A stretch of 8,762 nt of DNA from JAPSGM01 sp036556985. GTDB taxonomy: Bacteria > Chloroflexota > Limnocylindria > QHBO01. The notes beneath the pieces were generated by a model. The model was not told the origin of the DNA. It did no database searches and saw nothing but the letters and a program-made list of their open reading frames with translations. Both the position numbers and the translations under genes were made by a program. Positions 1 through 6,459 of the stretch are shown one piece after another (position 1 is the stretch's first letter; each line of letters opens with the position of its first letter). The stretch covers positions 1-8,762 of the forward strand of contig DATBIK010000011.1 in the NCBI GenBank assembly GCA_036556985.1. Direction: 5' to 3'.

Positions 1-246
1 CGCCAGCCCGCACAGCACGGCGCTCGAGGCGGCCGGGAAGACGGCGTGGATCGAGTCGCCCTCGGTCTTGACCGCGGTACCGTCGTGACGGGCCACGGCC
101 TCCCGAGCGACCTCCAGGAAGCGAGCGACCAGCGCGGCCGCCTCCGCGTTGCCGTGCCGCTCCACGAAGGCGGTGAAGTCGCGCAGGTCGGAGAACAGAA
201 AGCCCCGATAGGCGGAATCTCCGGCCTCGGGTCGTGGATCGTCCAT
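1..246 (-). CDS. Class III adenylate/guanylate cyclase, N-terminal part (runs off left edge)
   Basis: Only the first 82 residues are inside the window; the reading frame is open to base 1. After about 15 leader residues comes the start of a class III nucleotidyl cyclase catalytic domain. FSDLRDFT carries the first metal-binding Asp (D20). VKTEGDSIHAVF carries the purine-binding-type Lys (K60), with the second metal Asp four residues later (D64), the normal K-x3-D spacing. In this family the domain makes cAMP or cGMP from the nucleoside triphosphate in the cytoplasm. The start is well defined: ATG at 246, with an in-frame TGA six bases upstream and no clear Shine-Dalgarno. The protein begins almost directly with the cyclase domain, so there is no N-terminal membrane or receiver domain; any partner domain would have to be C-terminal, outside the window. 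It follows a broken cyclase tail (339-482) on the same strand. The domain call is firm; the whole-protein architecture and the substrate are unknown. Confidence 0.85.
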   Translation of the reverse strand, partial: MDDPRPEAGDSAYRGFLFSDLRDFTAFVERHGNAEAAALVARFLEVAREAVARHDGTAVKTEGDSIHAVFPAASSAVLCGLA

Positions 247-295
247 CAGTCAGCTCGAGCCTGCTCCCACTCGCCGCGGCCTCGCCAAGTGCGGA

Positions 296-316
296 GCCGC
301 CACAGTGTAGGGCGGC
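296..316 (-). promoter_or_regulatory. Inverted repeat over a possible -10 box upstream of the partial cyclase
   Basis: GCCGCC and GGCGGC form a perfect 6-bp inverted repeat around a 9-base loop (302-310). On the minus strand the loop holds TACACT (309 to 304), a 4/6 match to a sigma-70 -10 box, about 50 bases before the ATG at 246. No good -35 is visible at 17 bases. It could be an operator, a weak hairpin terminator for the sequence upstream, or chance in GC-rich DNA. Confidence 0.2.
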
Positions 317-338
317 CGTTCCCCGCGCAGGGGCGGGT

Positions 339-482
339 TCAGACCGCTCGGTGGCCGAGGAGGAGGTACGTCTCGGTCGGCCGCTTGCCCTTGAGATCGA
401 CCACGCCGCGCCGCTCGAAGCGGTAGGCATGCTCCAGGCGCCGCGCGGTCTCGGCATCGACCTGGATCGGATTAGCGGCGGG
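339..482 (-). pseudogene. Orphan C-terminal fragment of a class III cyclase domain
   Basis: Reading the minus strand from just after a TGA (485-483) to a TGA at 341-339 gives 47 codons that look like the end of a class III cyclase domain. IQVDAETARRLEH matches the usual beta-strand and helix after the R-x-x-x-PG-x-I region. YRFERRGVVDLKGK matches the F-x-F-E-x-R-G-x-[IV]-x-[VL]-K-G-K hallmark. TETYLLLG is the usual last strand. Neither metal-binding Asp nor the transition-state Asn/Arg pair is present, and there is no ATG or plausible GTG/TTG at its start, so it cannot be a functional cyclase. It lies between two intact cyclase sequences on the same strand and directly behind a small membrane ORF in another frame (472-567). 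I infer a gene remnant from an internal deletion or a decayed tandem copy. Family recognition is strong; the mode of decay is a guess. Confidence 0.7.
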
Positions 483-567
483 TCAGCCGGAGCGCCACCA
501 GCACGACAGCGTAGCCAAGGAACAGCAGCAGAAGGATCGCGGCGTCACGGCTCGCAAGGAGGTCCAT
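472..567 (-). CDS. Possible 31-residue single-helix membrane protein (or N-terminal anchor of a broken cyclase)
   Basis: A short minus-strand ORF begins at ATG 567 and ends at TAA 474-472. After a polar start (MDLLASRD) comes one uninterrupted hydrophobic run, about residues 9-28, then a basic end (TRR). By the positive-inside rule this suggests an outside N-terminus and a cytoplasmic C-terminus. A GAGGT nine bases before the ATG is an acceptable Shine-Dalgarno. GATAAT on the minus strand at 604-599 could be a -10 box about 30 bases upstream, without a clear -35. The ORF overlaps the orphan cyclase tail by 11 bases in a different frame. It may be a genuine small membrane protein, or the anchor of a membrane-bound cyclase whose catalytic core was deleted. 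It is too short for family assignment, and chance cannot be excluded. Confidence 0.4.
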   Translation of the reverse strand: MDLLASRDAAILLLLFLGYAVVLVALRLTRR

Positions 568-653
568 CGCCCACGTACCTCGAAACGCCCCACTCGCAAT
601 TATCAGCGCCGAGGGCACGACGGACCGTCACCGTACGCCTCGCTGTCAAGTTT

Positions 654-3600
654 TCAGGCCGTGCCCCGTAGGGGAACTCGGTCCGCGATGCGGCTGATGA
701 GGGCGTTCGCCCCCAACTCCTCGAGCAGCCCGATCGCGGCGTCACGGTCGGCCGTGTGGCCGCGCAGCATCCAGCGGTCGGCGAGGCACAGGGCCTCGCG
801 GTAGGGCAGCTCCAGGGCGCGCCAGATGGCGAGGGGCCCGTCCCAGGGATCGCCATCAGCCCCCGGATCGACGGATGCCCGAAGTGTGAGGAGGCGCGCC
901 TCGGTGGCTCGGCCCCAGCGCGGTTCGGCCTCGAGCTCGCGGAGGGCGGTCCCCGCCGCCGCCGCGTCGCCGGACCACGCGGCAGCCCGTCCTGCGAGGG
1001 CGAGCGCCTCGGCCCGGTCGAAGCCGATCGTGTCATCCGCCACCCGCCGTGCCCAGCCGAGCGCATCCGCGAACTCGCCGCCGACGAGCGCGCCGACGCC
1101 CCGGGCGAGACGGCTCCACCCGAATGCGTGCGGGTCGAGGTCGGGCTCATGCTCGCCGAGCCGATCCAGGGTCGACATCGGATCTGGGTCGCCGCGGACT
1201 GCATGGAGCACGGCGGTGGTCGCGGCGAAGTCGAGCCGATACGTGGTGGGCAGGTCGGAGGCCATCGCATCGTGGAGGCGTGCCAGCGCCCATTCCCAGT
1301 CTCCGGTCTCGACCGCGAGGATGCCGCCGATGTCGAGCAGCTGGAGCAGCCACTCGCGGCTGCCGAGCTGGTGCGCGAGATCGATCCCGCGGCGCGCAAT
1401 CTCGCTTCCCGCCCGTGGATCGTCGACGGCGGTGAGCCACGCGAGGTTCGTGCGGGCGCGCAGCTCGATCGCGGCGATTCGCGCCTCCGCCGCACCGTCG
1501 ATCGCCGCGGCCAACTCGGCCATGCCCTCCTCCGGCCGGCCCCCCTGCGCGAGCGCCGTTCCCAGCGAGACGTGAGCGTCGAGCGCCGATGCGCGGCTCT
1601 CGTCGGTCGCGTCCTGCGCCGCGGCCTCGATCGCGCGTTGCGCCCACTCGACGGCGGCGGCGGTGCTCTGCCGGAGCATGTGTGCGCGCGCCAGCTCGGC
1701 GGCGAGCCGCACCGTCACCGCGTCACGCCCGCCGACGTCGGCATACGACGACCACGCCGCCTCGAGCTCGGCCAGAGCGGTATCGCTGCGCTGGGCCTGG
1801 AGCAGGACCCCGGCAAGGTGGGCGCGGTCGCGAGCTGAGGCGACCCGGTCGCCCATCTCGTCGCGGGCATCGATCGCCGCTCTCAGGTGCATCTCGGCGA
1901 CGCCGAACCGCGCCGCCGAGCGTGCGGCGGAGGCGGCAGCCTCGGCCAGCTGCGCGCGGGTCGTGGCGTCCTCGGCCAGTGTCAGGGCCCGCTCGAGATG
2001 GACGAGTGCCCGGTGCGGAGCGTGCTGCGACTCGGCGTGGTCGGCTGCCTGGCGCAATGCCCCCGTGGCACGCCGGGCAAGGGCATCGGCCTCGTCGCGA
2101 TCGGCGCCGCCGACGGCGGCGTGCGCGGCGACGAGGTGCTCGGCGATTGGCTCGATCGCCTTCGGGTCGTCGTCCGCTCCGAGCTGCTCGATGACCGCCT
2201 CGTGGTATCGGCGTCGGTCGCGGCGCGAAAGCGTCGCGTAGGCGACCTCGCGCATGAGGTCCTGGACGAAGGTGAGCTGCCCACGGCCCGCTGAGCTGGG
2301 CTCGTCGTCGACCGCGAGGAACTCGCGCCGGATGAGCGTGCCGATCCGCGCCCCAAGCTCCGCGCGCGGCAGGGCGGTGAGCGTGGCGAGCGACTCCTGG
2401 CGGAAGCGGCGGCCGAGCACGGCGGCGGTGAGGAGAACGGTCCGCTCGTCGACCGGCAGTGAGTCGATCCGCGCGGCGAGGAGCGCGTGGAGCGACTCCG
2501 GCACGTCGCTGCCGGTGGCGGCCGGCCTGCCGGCCTCGGTCGTCATCCGCGCGATCTCGACCGCGTACAGGGGCACGCCCTCGGCCCGCTGCCGGACCCG
2601 CGCAGCCACTGCCTCGGGAAGCTGCGGGGCGAGCGCGCGCAGCAGCTCGTCGATCTCGCCGTCGGTCAGCCGGTCGATGTGCATCGATCGGAACTGCGGC
2701 ACGCCGGCGCCCCACGTCGGCCGACGTTCCAGGAGCTCGGGCCGCGCGATGGCGAGGACGAGGATCGGATGCCGGTGCGACCAGGTGGTCAGGTAGTCGA
2801 TGAAGTCGAAGGTGTCCGGATCGGCCCACTGGAGGTCCTCGAAGACGAGGGCGATCGGGCTGGCATCCGCCTCCGCCTCGAGGAAGCGTCGCCAGGCGGC
2901 GAACAGCTCCTCGCGCTCGCCGGCGGCGTCGGCCGGCCCGCCGAGCAGGACGCCGACGCGGGCCGCCATCCACTCTCGCTCGCCCGGGTCCGGGATGAGC
3001 CGGTCGAGCTCCGCGCCGAGCGTGCGGCGCACGACCTCCTCCGGCTCGCCGCGCGCCAGGCCGAGGAGGCGCCGCGCCATCTCGGCCAGTGGCGCGAAGG
3101 CGGTGCCCTCGCCCCAGCGGGGCGGACGCCCGCGGTACCAACGCAGCTGGGTGCCGTCGCGGGGCTGTCGCTCGACCTCGCGAACGAGGCGGCTCTTGCC
3201 GATGCCGGCCACGCCGCTGATCGAGACGAGCACGGTCGACCGGCCGTGGACGGCCGAGTCGGCCAGCTGGAGCAGGTCCGCGAGCTCCGCGGCGCGGCCG
3301 ATGAACGGGCCGCGATGGCCGGCCACCGAGTCGGTGCCGTCCGGAGCGGACGCGGCTGCCGCGCGCCAGGCGCTCACCGCGCTGCTCCTGCCCTTCAGCG
3401 AGCGCTCGCCGGCGTCCTCGAACTCGATCGCGGCACCGACGGCACGACGCGTGGCGCTGTCGACGAGGACGCTCCCCGGCTTCGCGCTCTCCTGCAGCCG
3501 GGAGGCGGTGTTGACCATGTCGCCGGTGACCATGCCCTCGCCGTCGAGGTCGAACGAGACGGCAGCCTCGCCCGTGGTGACCGCGGCGCGCGCGGCCATG

Positions 3601-4082
3601 GCACCGCCCCCCGGCGTCGCGGTACCCATGGAGCCGACCGCAGCCACGATCTCGAGTGCGGCGCGCACGGCCCGCTCCGCATCGTTCTCGCGCGCGACCG
3701 GCGATCCCCATACCGCCATCACCGCGTCGCCGATGAACTTCTCGAGCGTGCCACCGTATCGGGCAACGGTGGAGCGCGCAGCCTCGAAGTAGCGGGACTG
3801 CACCTCGCGCACGTCTTCGGGATCCAGGCGCTCGGACATCGTCGTGAAGCCCACGAGGTCCACGAACAGGACCGAGACGAGCCGCCGCTCCGCGCGCCAC
3901 GACCGGCCGGCTTCGGCACTCGGCGCCGGCGCCTTGTTCGCCATCGGCTCCGGGCGCGATCCGCTGGCGTCCTCGTCCGTCGGGACGGCCATGGGCAGCG
4001 AGATGCCGCACGACGGGCAGAAGCTGAAGGCGGCCGCCACCTGCGCGCCGCAGTCCGGACAATGCCGCCCCGTCTCGTCCAT
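654..4082 (-). CDS. Zinc-ribbon / class III cyclase / AAA-ATPase / TPR signalling protein (1142 aa)
   Basis: This is a very large cytoplasmic signalling protein. Residues 8-25 hold a zinc ribbon (C8-x2-C11 and C22-x2-C25). Residues 66-240 are a class III cyclase domain: FVDLVGFT with metal Asp D75, EKFIGDAVMAVWG with K115 and metal Asp D119, and VNTASRL with transition-state N191 and R195. The adenine-selecting position seven residues before N191 is Met184 rather than Asp or Thr, so activity and substrate are uncertain. Residues 260-640 are a STAND/AAA-like ATPase with Walker A GVAGIGKS (290-297) and Walker B ALVFEDLQWAD (411-421). The rest, about 690-1142, is alanine-rich helical sequence of TPR type, ending near the C-terminus without a DNA-binding domain. 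In this family nucleotide-dependent conformational change of the STAND module is thought to couple TPR-bound signals to the cyclase. ATG 4082 starts just before the zinc ribbon; no good Shine-Dalgarno is seen. It lies 33 bases after the 134-residue gene, so the two are probably co-transcribed. Confidence 0.93.
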   Translation of the reverse strand: MDETGRHCPDCGAQVAAAFSFCPSCGISLPMAVPTDEDASGSRPEPMANKAPAPSAEAGRSWRAERRLVSVLFVDLVGFTTMSERLDPEDVREVQSRYFEAARSTVARYGGTLEKFIGDAVMAVWGSPVARENDAERAVRAALEIVAAVGSMGTATPGGGAMAARAAVTTGEAAVSFDLDGEGMVTGDMVNTASRLQESAKPGSVLVDSATRRAVGAAIEFEDAGERSLKGRSSAVSAWRAAAASAPDGTDSVAGHRGPFIGRAAELADLLQLADSAVHGRSTVLVSISGVAGIGKSRLVREVERQPRDGTQLRWYRGRPPRWGEGTAFAPLAEMARRLLGLARGEPEEVVRRTLGAELDRLIPDPGEREWMAARVGVLLGGPADAAGEREELFAAWRRFLEAEADASPIALVFEDLQWADPDTFDFIDYLTTWSHRHPILVLAIARPELLERRPTWGAGVPQFRSMHIDRLTDGEIDELLRALAPQLPEAVAARVRQRAEGVPLYAVEIARMTTEAGRPAATGSDVPESLHALLAARIDSLPVDERTVLLTAAVLGRRFRQESLATLTALPRAELGARIGTLIRREFLAVDDEPSSAGRGQLTFVQDLMREVAYATLSRRDRRRYHEAVIEQLGADDDPKAIEPIAEHLVAAHAAVGGADRDEADALARRATGALRQAADHAESQHAPHRALVHLERALTLAEDATTRAQLAEAAASAARSAARFGVAEMHLRAAIDARDEMGDRVASARDRAHLAGVLLQAQRSDTALAELEAAWSSYADVGGRDAVTVRLAAELARAHMLRQSTAAAVEWAQRAIEAAAQDATDESRASALDAHVSLGTALAQGGRPEEGMAELAAAIDGAAEARIAAIELRARTNLAWLTAVDDPRAGSEIARRGIDLAHQLGSREWLLQLLDIGGILAVETGDWEWALARLHDAMASDLPTTYRLDFAATTAVLHAVRGDPDPMSTLDRLGEHEPDLDPHAFGWSRLARGVGALVGGEFADALGWARRVADDTIGFDRAEALALAGRAAAWSGDAAAAGTALRELEAEPRWGRATEARLLTLRASVDPGADGDPWDGPLAIWRALELPYREALCLADRWMLRGHTADRDAAIGLLEELGANALISRIADRVPLRGTA

Positions 4083-4115
4083 CGGTCCAGAAGGCCTAAC
4101 CGGCCGTCCGGTCGG

Positions 4116-4520
4116 CTAGTACTGGGCCTCCTCCGGCGCAGCTTCCTTGAGGATCGTGATGCCAACCTTGTGCGGGTTGGTGGAGACCGCCACGAAAGCG
4201 TGCATGACGTAGCGGTTCAGCGTCTTCTCATGGTTCACCACGAGCGTCGAGATGCTCGGCTCGTCGCCATCGGCCGGGAGGAGGGTCTCCTCGACTCCGT
4301 CGGTGATGACCTGCGCGTTCCGCAGCTCCGTCAGCGGATCGTGGATGAACCGCTCCGCGTCGTCGGACCCCTCGGCTTCGGCCTTCGGGCTGGGCATGGC
4401 CCGATAGAACAGGCGGTATGCCGGTCGCAGCTGGTTCGGCGTCAGCTCGCGCCAGCTGGTTGGGATACCTCGCTCCTCGTAGCTCTCCCGGTCACGCTGT
4501 TTGAGCTGTTCATCGTCCAT
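4116..4520 (-). CDS. Unrecognised 134-residue protein upstream of the large cyclase
   Basis: I do not recognise a family. The start is very acidic and polar (MDDEQLKQRDRESYEERG), followed by a W-R-E-L-T-P-N-Q-L-R-P segment and a YRLFYRAM helix. The middle is charged, and a more ordered C-terminal half contains NHEKTLNRYVMHAFV and NPHKVGITIL. There is no signal peptide or long hydrophobic stretch, so it is probably soluble and cytoplasmic. The ATG at 4520 is chosen because the longer frame to 4790 runs across the promoter region and has shadow-like Arg/Pro-rich composition; the Shine-Dalgarno is weak (GGTGGG). Hand counting gives about 65% G+C over 4141-4500 against about 82% in 3001-3060 of its neighbour, with 4141-4260 near 59%. 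That may mean different ancestry or only different amino-acid content. A good promoter lies just upstream and the cyclase follows after 33 bases, so it probably heads a two-gene transcript. Confidence 0.75.
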   Translation of the reverse strand: MDDEQLKQRDRESYEERGIPTSWRELTPNQLRPAYRLFYRAMPSPKAEAEGSDDAERFIHDPLTELRNAQVITDGVEETLLPADGDEPSISTLVVNHEKTLNRYVMHAFVAVSTNPHKVGITILKEAAPEEAQY

Positions 4521-4548
4521 GGCTGCCCACCGCTGCGAAGGTAGGCCG

Positions 4549-4577
4549 ATGATAGGGGGGCAGTACCCCCGTGGGAA
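4549..4577 (-). promoter_or_regulatory. Sigma-70-like promoter with a palindromic spacer, for the 134-aa gene and cyclase
   Basis: On the minus strand, TTCCCA (4577 to 4572, 4/6 match to the -35) is followed after exactly 17 bases by TATCAT (4554 to 4549, 5/6 match to the -10). This puts the transcription start near 4542, about 22 bases before the ATG at 4520. The spacer contains the inverted repeat GGGGG-CAGTA-CCCCC (plus strand 4556-4570), a possible repressor site between the two boxes. Spacing and position fit; function is inferred. Confidence 0.4.
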
Positions 4578-4586
4578 GGTGCAGGT

Positions 4587-4599
4587 CCCATCGTATGGG
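4587..4599. repeat. Small inverted repeat in the divergent promoter region
   Basis: CCCAT-CGT-ATGGG is a 5-3-5 inverted repeat whose centre lies 30 bases, about three helical turns, from the centre of the GGGGG-CAGTA-CCCCC repeat at 4556-4570. It sits between the -35 candidates of the two divergent transcripts. It could be an operator half of a co-operative site or chance. Confidence 0.25.
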
Positions 4600-4628
4600 T
4601 GGGCAGATCGCGCCCCAGGGCCTATCGT
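4600..4628 (+). promoter_or_regulatory. Weak sigma-70-like promoter for the lipoprotein gene
   Basis: TGGGCA (4600-4605, 4/6) and TATCGT (4623-4628, 4/6) are separated by exactly 17 bases. They would start transcription near 4635, leaving a leader of about 44 bases that contains a GGAGGTG (4656-4662) before the ATG at 4679. Both boxes are imperfect, so this is a suggestion only. Confidence 0.25.
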
Positions 4629-4678
4629 TCGGCGCTCTCCGCCGCAGCTGCAGAACGGAGGTGCGAACGCTGAGCGGG

Positions 4679-5341
4679 ATGCGCCGATGGCGGGCGGGCC
4701 TGGCCGGCCTGCTCCTCGCCATGACCTGCGCCGCCTGTGGGGCTTCTGCGACCGCGCCCTCCGTCGCCCCGCCCACCCCCAGCCCGACACCGGCCGGCGG
4801 CACCCATGAGTTCCGGCTCGCCGGCCTGCCGGTGCCCGTCACGCTCGAGCTGCCGCCTGGCTGGACGGCGGATGGGCCGGTCGTCTCCCGCACCTCCGAG
4901 GATGAGGCGACGCCGATGTCGGTCTCCGTCTGGCTCGTGCGCCAGGTCTACCGCGATCCGTGCAACTGGCTCGGCGGTGCTGTCCGCGCAGGCCGCGGGA
5001 CCGATGCGCTGGCCGACGCCCTCGCCGGACAGTCAGGCCGCCGCTCCCAGGTGAGCCGCGTCTCCATCGGGGAGCATTCGGCGCTGCTCGTGACCATGGA
5101 GGTGTCCGACGAGGTCGACGTCGAGGCCTGCGACGAGCGCGAGTTCCGCAGCTGGCCGCCCGATCGCGATCGCGATGCCCGCGTCCACGCCGGGCCGGGC
5201 GAGAAGGACGAGCTGTACCTCGTCCAGGTCGGGCGCCGCACGGTCGTCATCGACGCCGCCTACTTCGACGACGCCGACTCGAGCGAGCTGGCCGAGATCC
5301 ATCGCATCGTCGCCTCGGTGACCTTCGGCGACGGTTCCTAG
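4679..5341 (+). CDS. Secreted, probably lipid-anchored protein of unknown function (220 aa)
   Basis: The protein starts with a typical export signal: basic MRRWR, a hydrophobic core (GLAGLLLAM) and TCAACGAS. The Cys at 20 (CAA|C) is the most likely lipid-modified residue, though the -3 position is Cys rather than Leu; C17 is an alternative. A Ser/Thr/Pro-rich linker follows (about residues 22-42), as is common in lipoproteins of high-GC bacteria, then a compact domain to residue 220 with two further Cys (DPCNW, VEACDE) that could form a disulfide outside the cell. The end (YLVQVGRRTVVIDAAYF then IHRIVASVTF) resembles the last strand and helix of many small extracytoplasmic actinobacterial or chloroflexal proteins without known function. 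Start choice: ATG 4679 gives a clean signal peptide, but the only strong Shine-Dalgarno (GGAGG, 4656-4660) is 18 bases away, so GTG 4661 or CTG 4670 remain possible. It converges on the histidine kinase gene and shares CTAG with it. Confidence 0.8.
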   Translation: MRRWRAGLAGLLLAMTCAACGASATAPSVAPPTPSPTPAGGTHEFRLAGLPVPVTLELPPGWTADGPVVSRTSEDEATPMSVSVWLVRQVYRDPCNWLGGAVRAGRGTDALADALAGQSGRRSQVSRVSIGEHSALLVTMEVSDEVDVEACDEREFRSWPPDRDRDARVHAGPGEKDELYLVQVGRRTVVIDAAYFDDADSSELAEIHRIVASVTFGDGS

Positions 5342-6459
5342 CCGCCCAGCGGGAAGCGGCAGCGCACTGTCGTCCCCTCCCCCGGGGCGCTCTCCAGCTC
5401 GGCGTCGCCGCCATGGGCCCGGCACAGGTCGCGCACGATGGCGAGCCCCAGACCGGCCCCAGCCCGGTCTCCCGACCGCCAGAACCGATCGAAGGCATGG
5501 GCCGATGCCTCCGCATCCATCCCCGACCCGTCGTCGACGACCTCGAGGATCGCCCATTCGGCGTCGCGCCGCATCCCGACCGTCACCCGGCCACCGGCGG
5601 ACGTGTGGCGCAGGGCGTTGGCCACCAGGTTGCCGATGACCTGGCGCACCCGATGCGGATCGACCTCGACCGCCGGGAGCGCCGGATCGGCGTCCACGCC
5701 GAGCTCGACCTCCGCCTCGTCTGCAGCGACCCGGAACCCGGCGACCACCTCCTCGGCCAGCGCTCCGAGATCGGTCGTCTCGCGGCGCAGGGGGAGCGCG
5801 CCGGCATCGGCAAGCGAGAGAGTGCGCAGGTCCTCGATGAGCCGCTCCAGCTGCCGCGCCTCGGCCAGGACCCGCCCGAGATGCTCCCGGTCGGCGGGGT
5901 ACAGCCCGTCGAGCATGCCCTCGACGCTGCCCTGGATCACGGTGAGCGGCGTGCGGAGCTCGTGGCTCACGTCGGCGAGCAGCCGACGACGCTGCTCCGC
6001 GTCCGCCGCGAGGCGGGCGCTCATCGAGTTGAAGCTGCGGGCCAGGGCCTGGATCTCGCGCGGCCCGCGGACGTCGACCTGCGTCCCGACCTGGCCGGCC
6101 TGCACCCGCGCCGAGGCCTCGATGAGGTCGCCGAGCGGCATCGCGGCGCGGCCGACGCCGCGAAGCAGGCGCGCCGCCCCGACGATGGCGAGCGCGATGA
6201 CGACGAGCGGGAAGGCGGCGGCGACGGCATGCCCGGAAAGGATCGCGCCGAGCAGCCAGCCGATGAGGACCACGAACAGGGCGAACAGGAAGATCGCCAC
6301 GATCGCGAACCCCATCGCACGGCGCATGAAGCCGCGGCGCATGCCACGCCACGCCTCGGGATCGCGCGGCGGCCAGGCCTCATCCTCCGGCCACCACGGC
6401 GGCCGGCTGCCGCCGCGACGCCAGCCTCCCGGACCCCAGTGGCCGCGATCACTCGGCAA
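5338..6459 (-). CDS. HAMP-domain sensor histidine kinase (373 aa, TTG start)
   Basis: This is an inner-membrane sensor kinase. Residues 6-37 form an unusual cytoplasmic leader rich in Trp and Pro (GHWGPGGW, PPWWPEDEAWPP). Two transmembrane helices follow at about 50-74 and 78-97 with almost no loop between them, so it probably senses within the membrane or through a partner. HAMP spans about 98-152. The dimerisation/phosphoacceptor helix holds the H-box VSHELRTPL with H166. The ATP-binding domain has the N-box (NLVANALRHT, N281), G1 (DDGSGM, 310-314), F-box (FDRFWR, 323-328) and G2 (GAGLGLAIV, 334-342), ending at residue 373. All catalytic boxes are intact. TTG 6459 is preferred over the internal ATG at residue 40 because the Trp/Pro leader looks like a conserved family feature and GGGGTGGGG precedes the TTG. 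It overlaps the response regulator by 11 bases, which indicates translational coupling and makes it that regulator's cognate kinase. Confidence 0.93.
   Translation of the reverse strand: MPSDRGHWGPGGWRRGGSRPPWWPEDEAWPPRDPEAWRGMRRGFMRRAMGFAIVAIFLFALFVVLIGWLLGAILSGHAVAAAFPLVVIALAIVGAARLLRGVGRAAMPLGDLIEASARVQAGQVGTQVDVRGPREIQALARSFNSMSARLAADAEQRRRLLADVSHELRTPLTVIQGSVEGMLDGLYPADREHLGRVLAEARQLERLIEDLRTLSLADAGALPLRRETTDLGALAEEVVAGFRVAADEAEVELGVDADPALPAVEVDPHRVRQVIGNLVANALRHTSAGGRVTVGMRRDAEWAILEVVDDGSGMDAEASAHAFDRFWRSGDRAGAGLGLAIVRDLCRAHGGDAELESAPGEGTTVRCRFPLGG

Noticed and set aside
321..334. CCCC-GCGCA-GGGG repeat after the cyclase remnant as an intrinsic terminator
   Set aside because: The four-pair stem has no T-run, and such repeats are expected by chance in DNA this GC-rich.
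472..567. The 31-residue membrane ORF as KdpF
   Set aside because: Its size and hydrophobicity resemble KdpF, but there is no kdpA, kdpB or kdpC nearby and no Pro-Glu-x-Phe-like ending; it ends in TRR.
619..629. GACGG-A-CCGTC palindrome after the cyclase stop as a terminator
   Set aside because: A one-base loop cannot form a normal hairpin and no T-run follows, so it is not an intrinsic terminator.
644..649. A perfect TTGACA on the minus strand just after the large cyclase stop
   Set aside because: No -10-like sequence occurs 16-18 bases downstream (GGTCCG at 17). The GATAAT at 604-599 is 39 bases away, too far to pair with it.
1723..4062. A 779-codon open frame on the minus strand in another frame of the cyclase gene
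   Set aside because: It is Arg-rich out-of-frame sequence with no recognisable motifs, overlapping the real gene entirely.
4088..4112. GC-rich inverted repeat (ACCGG-ACGG-CCGGT, minus strand) between the 134-aa gene and the cyclase, as a terminator
   Set aside because: The stem is only five base pairs, no T-tract follows, and the gap is only 33 bases. A processing or attenuation role is possible but unsupported.
2487..4544. A 685-codon open frame on the plus strand opposite the large cyclase
   Set aside because: Its product is low-complexity Arg/Ala/Gly/His-rich sequence with no domain. The minus-strand frame carries unmistakable cyclase and ATPase motifs, so this is a high-GC antisense shadow.
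4571..4678. Upstream extension of the lipoprotein ORF to the GTG at 4571
   Set aside because: It would add 36 residues ahead of a clear signal peptide and run across both putative promoters, so the later ATG fits better.
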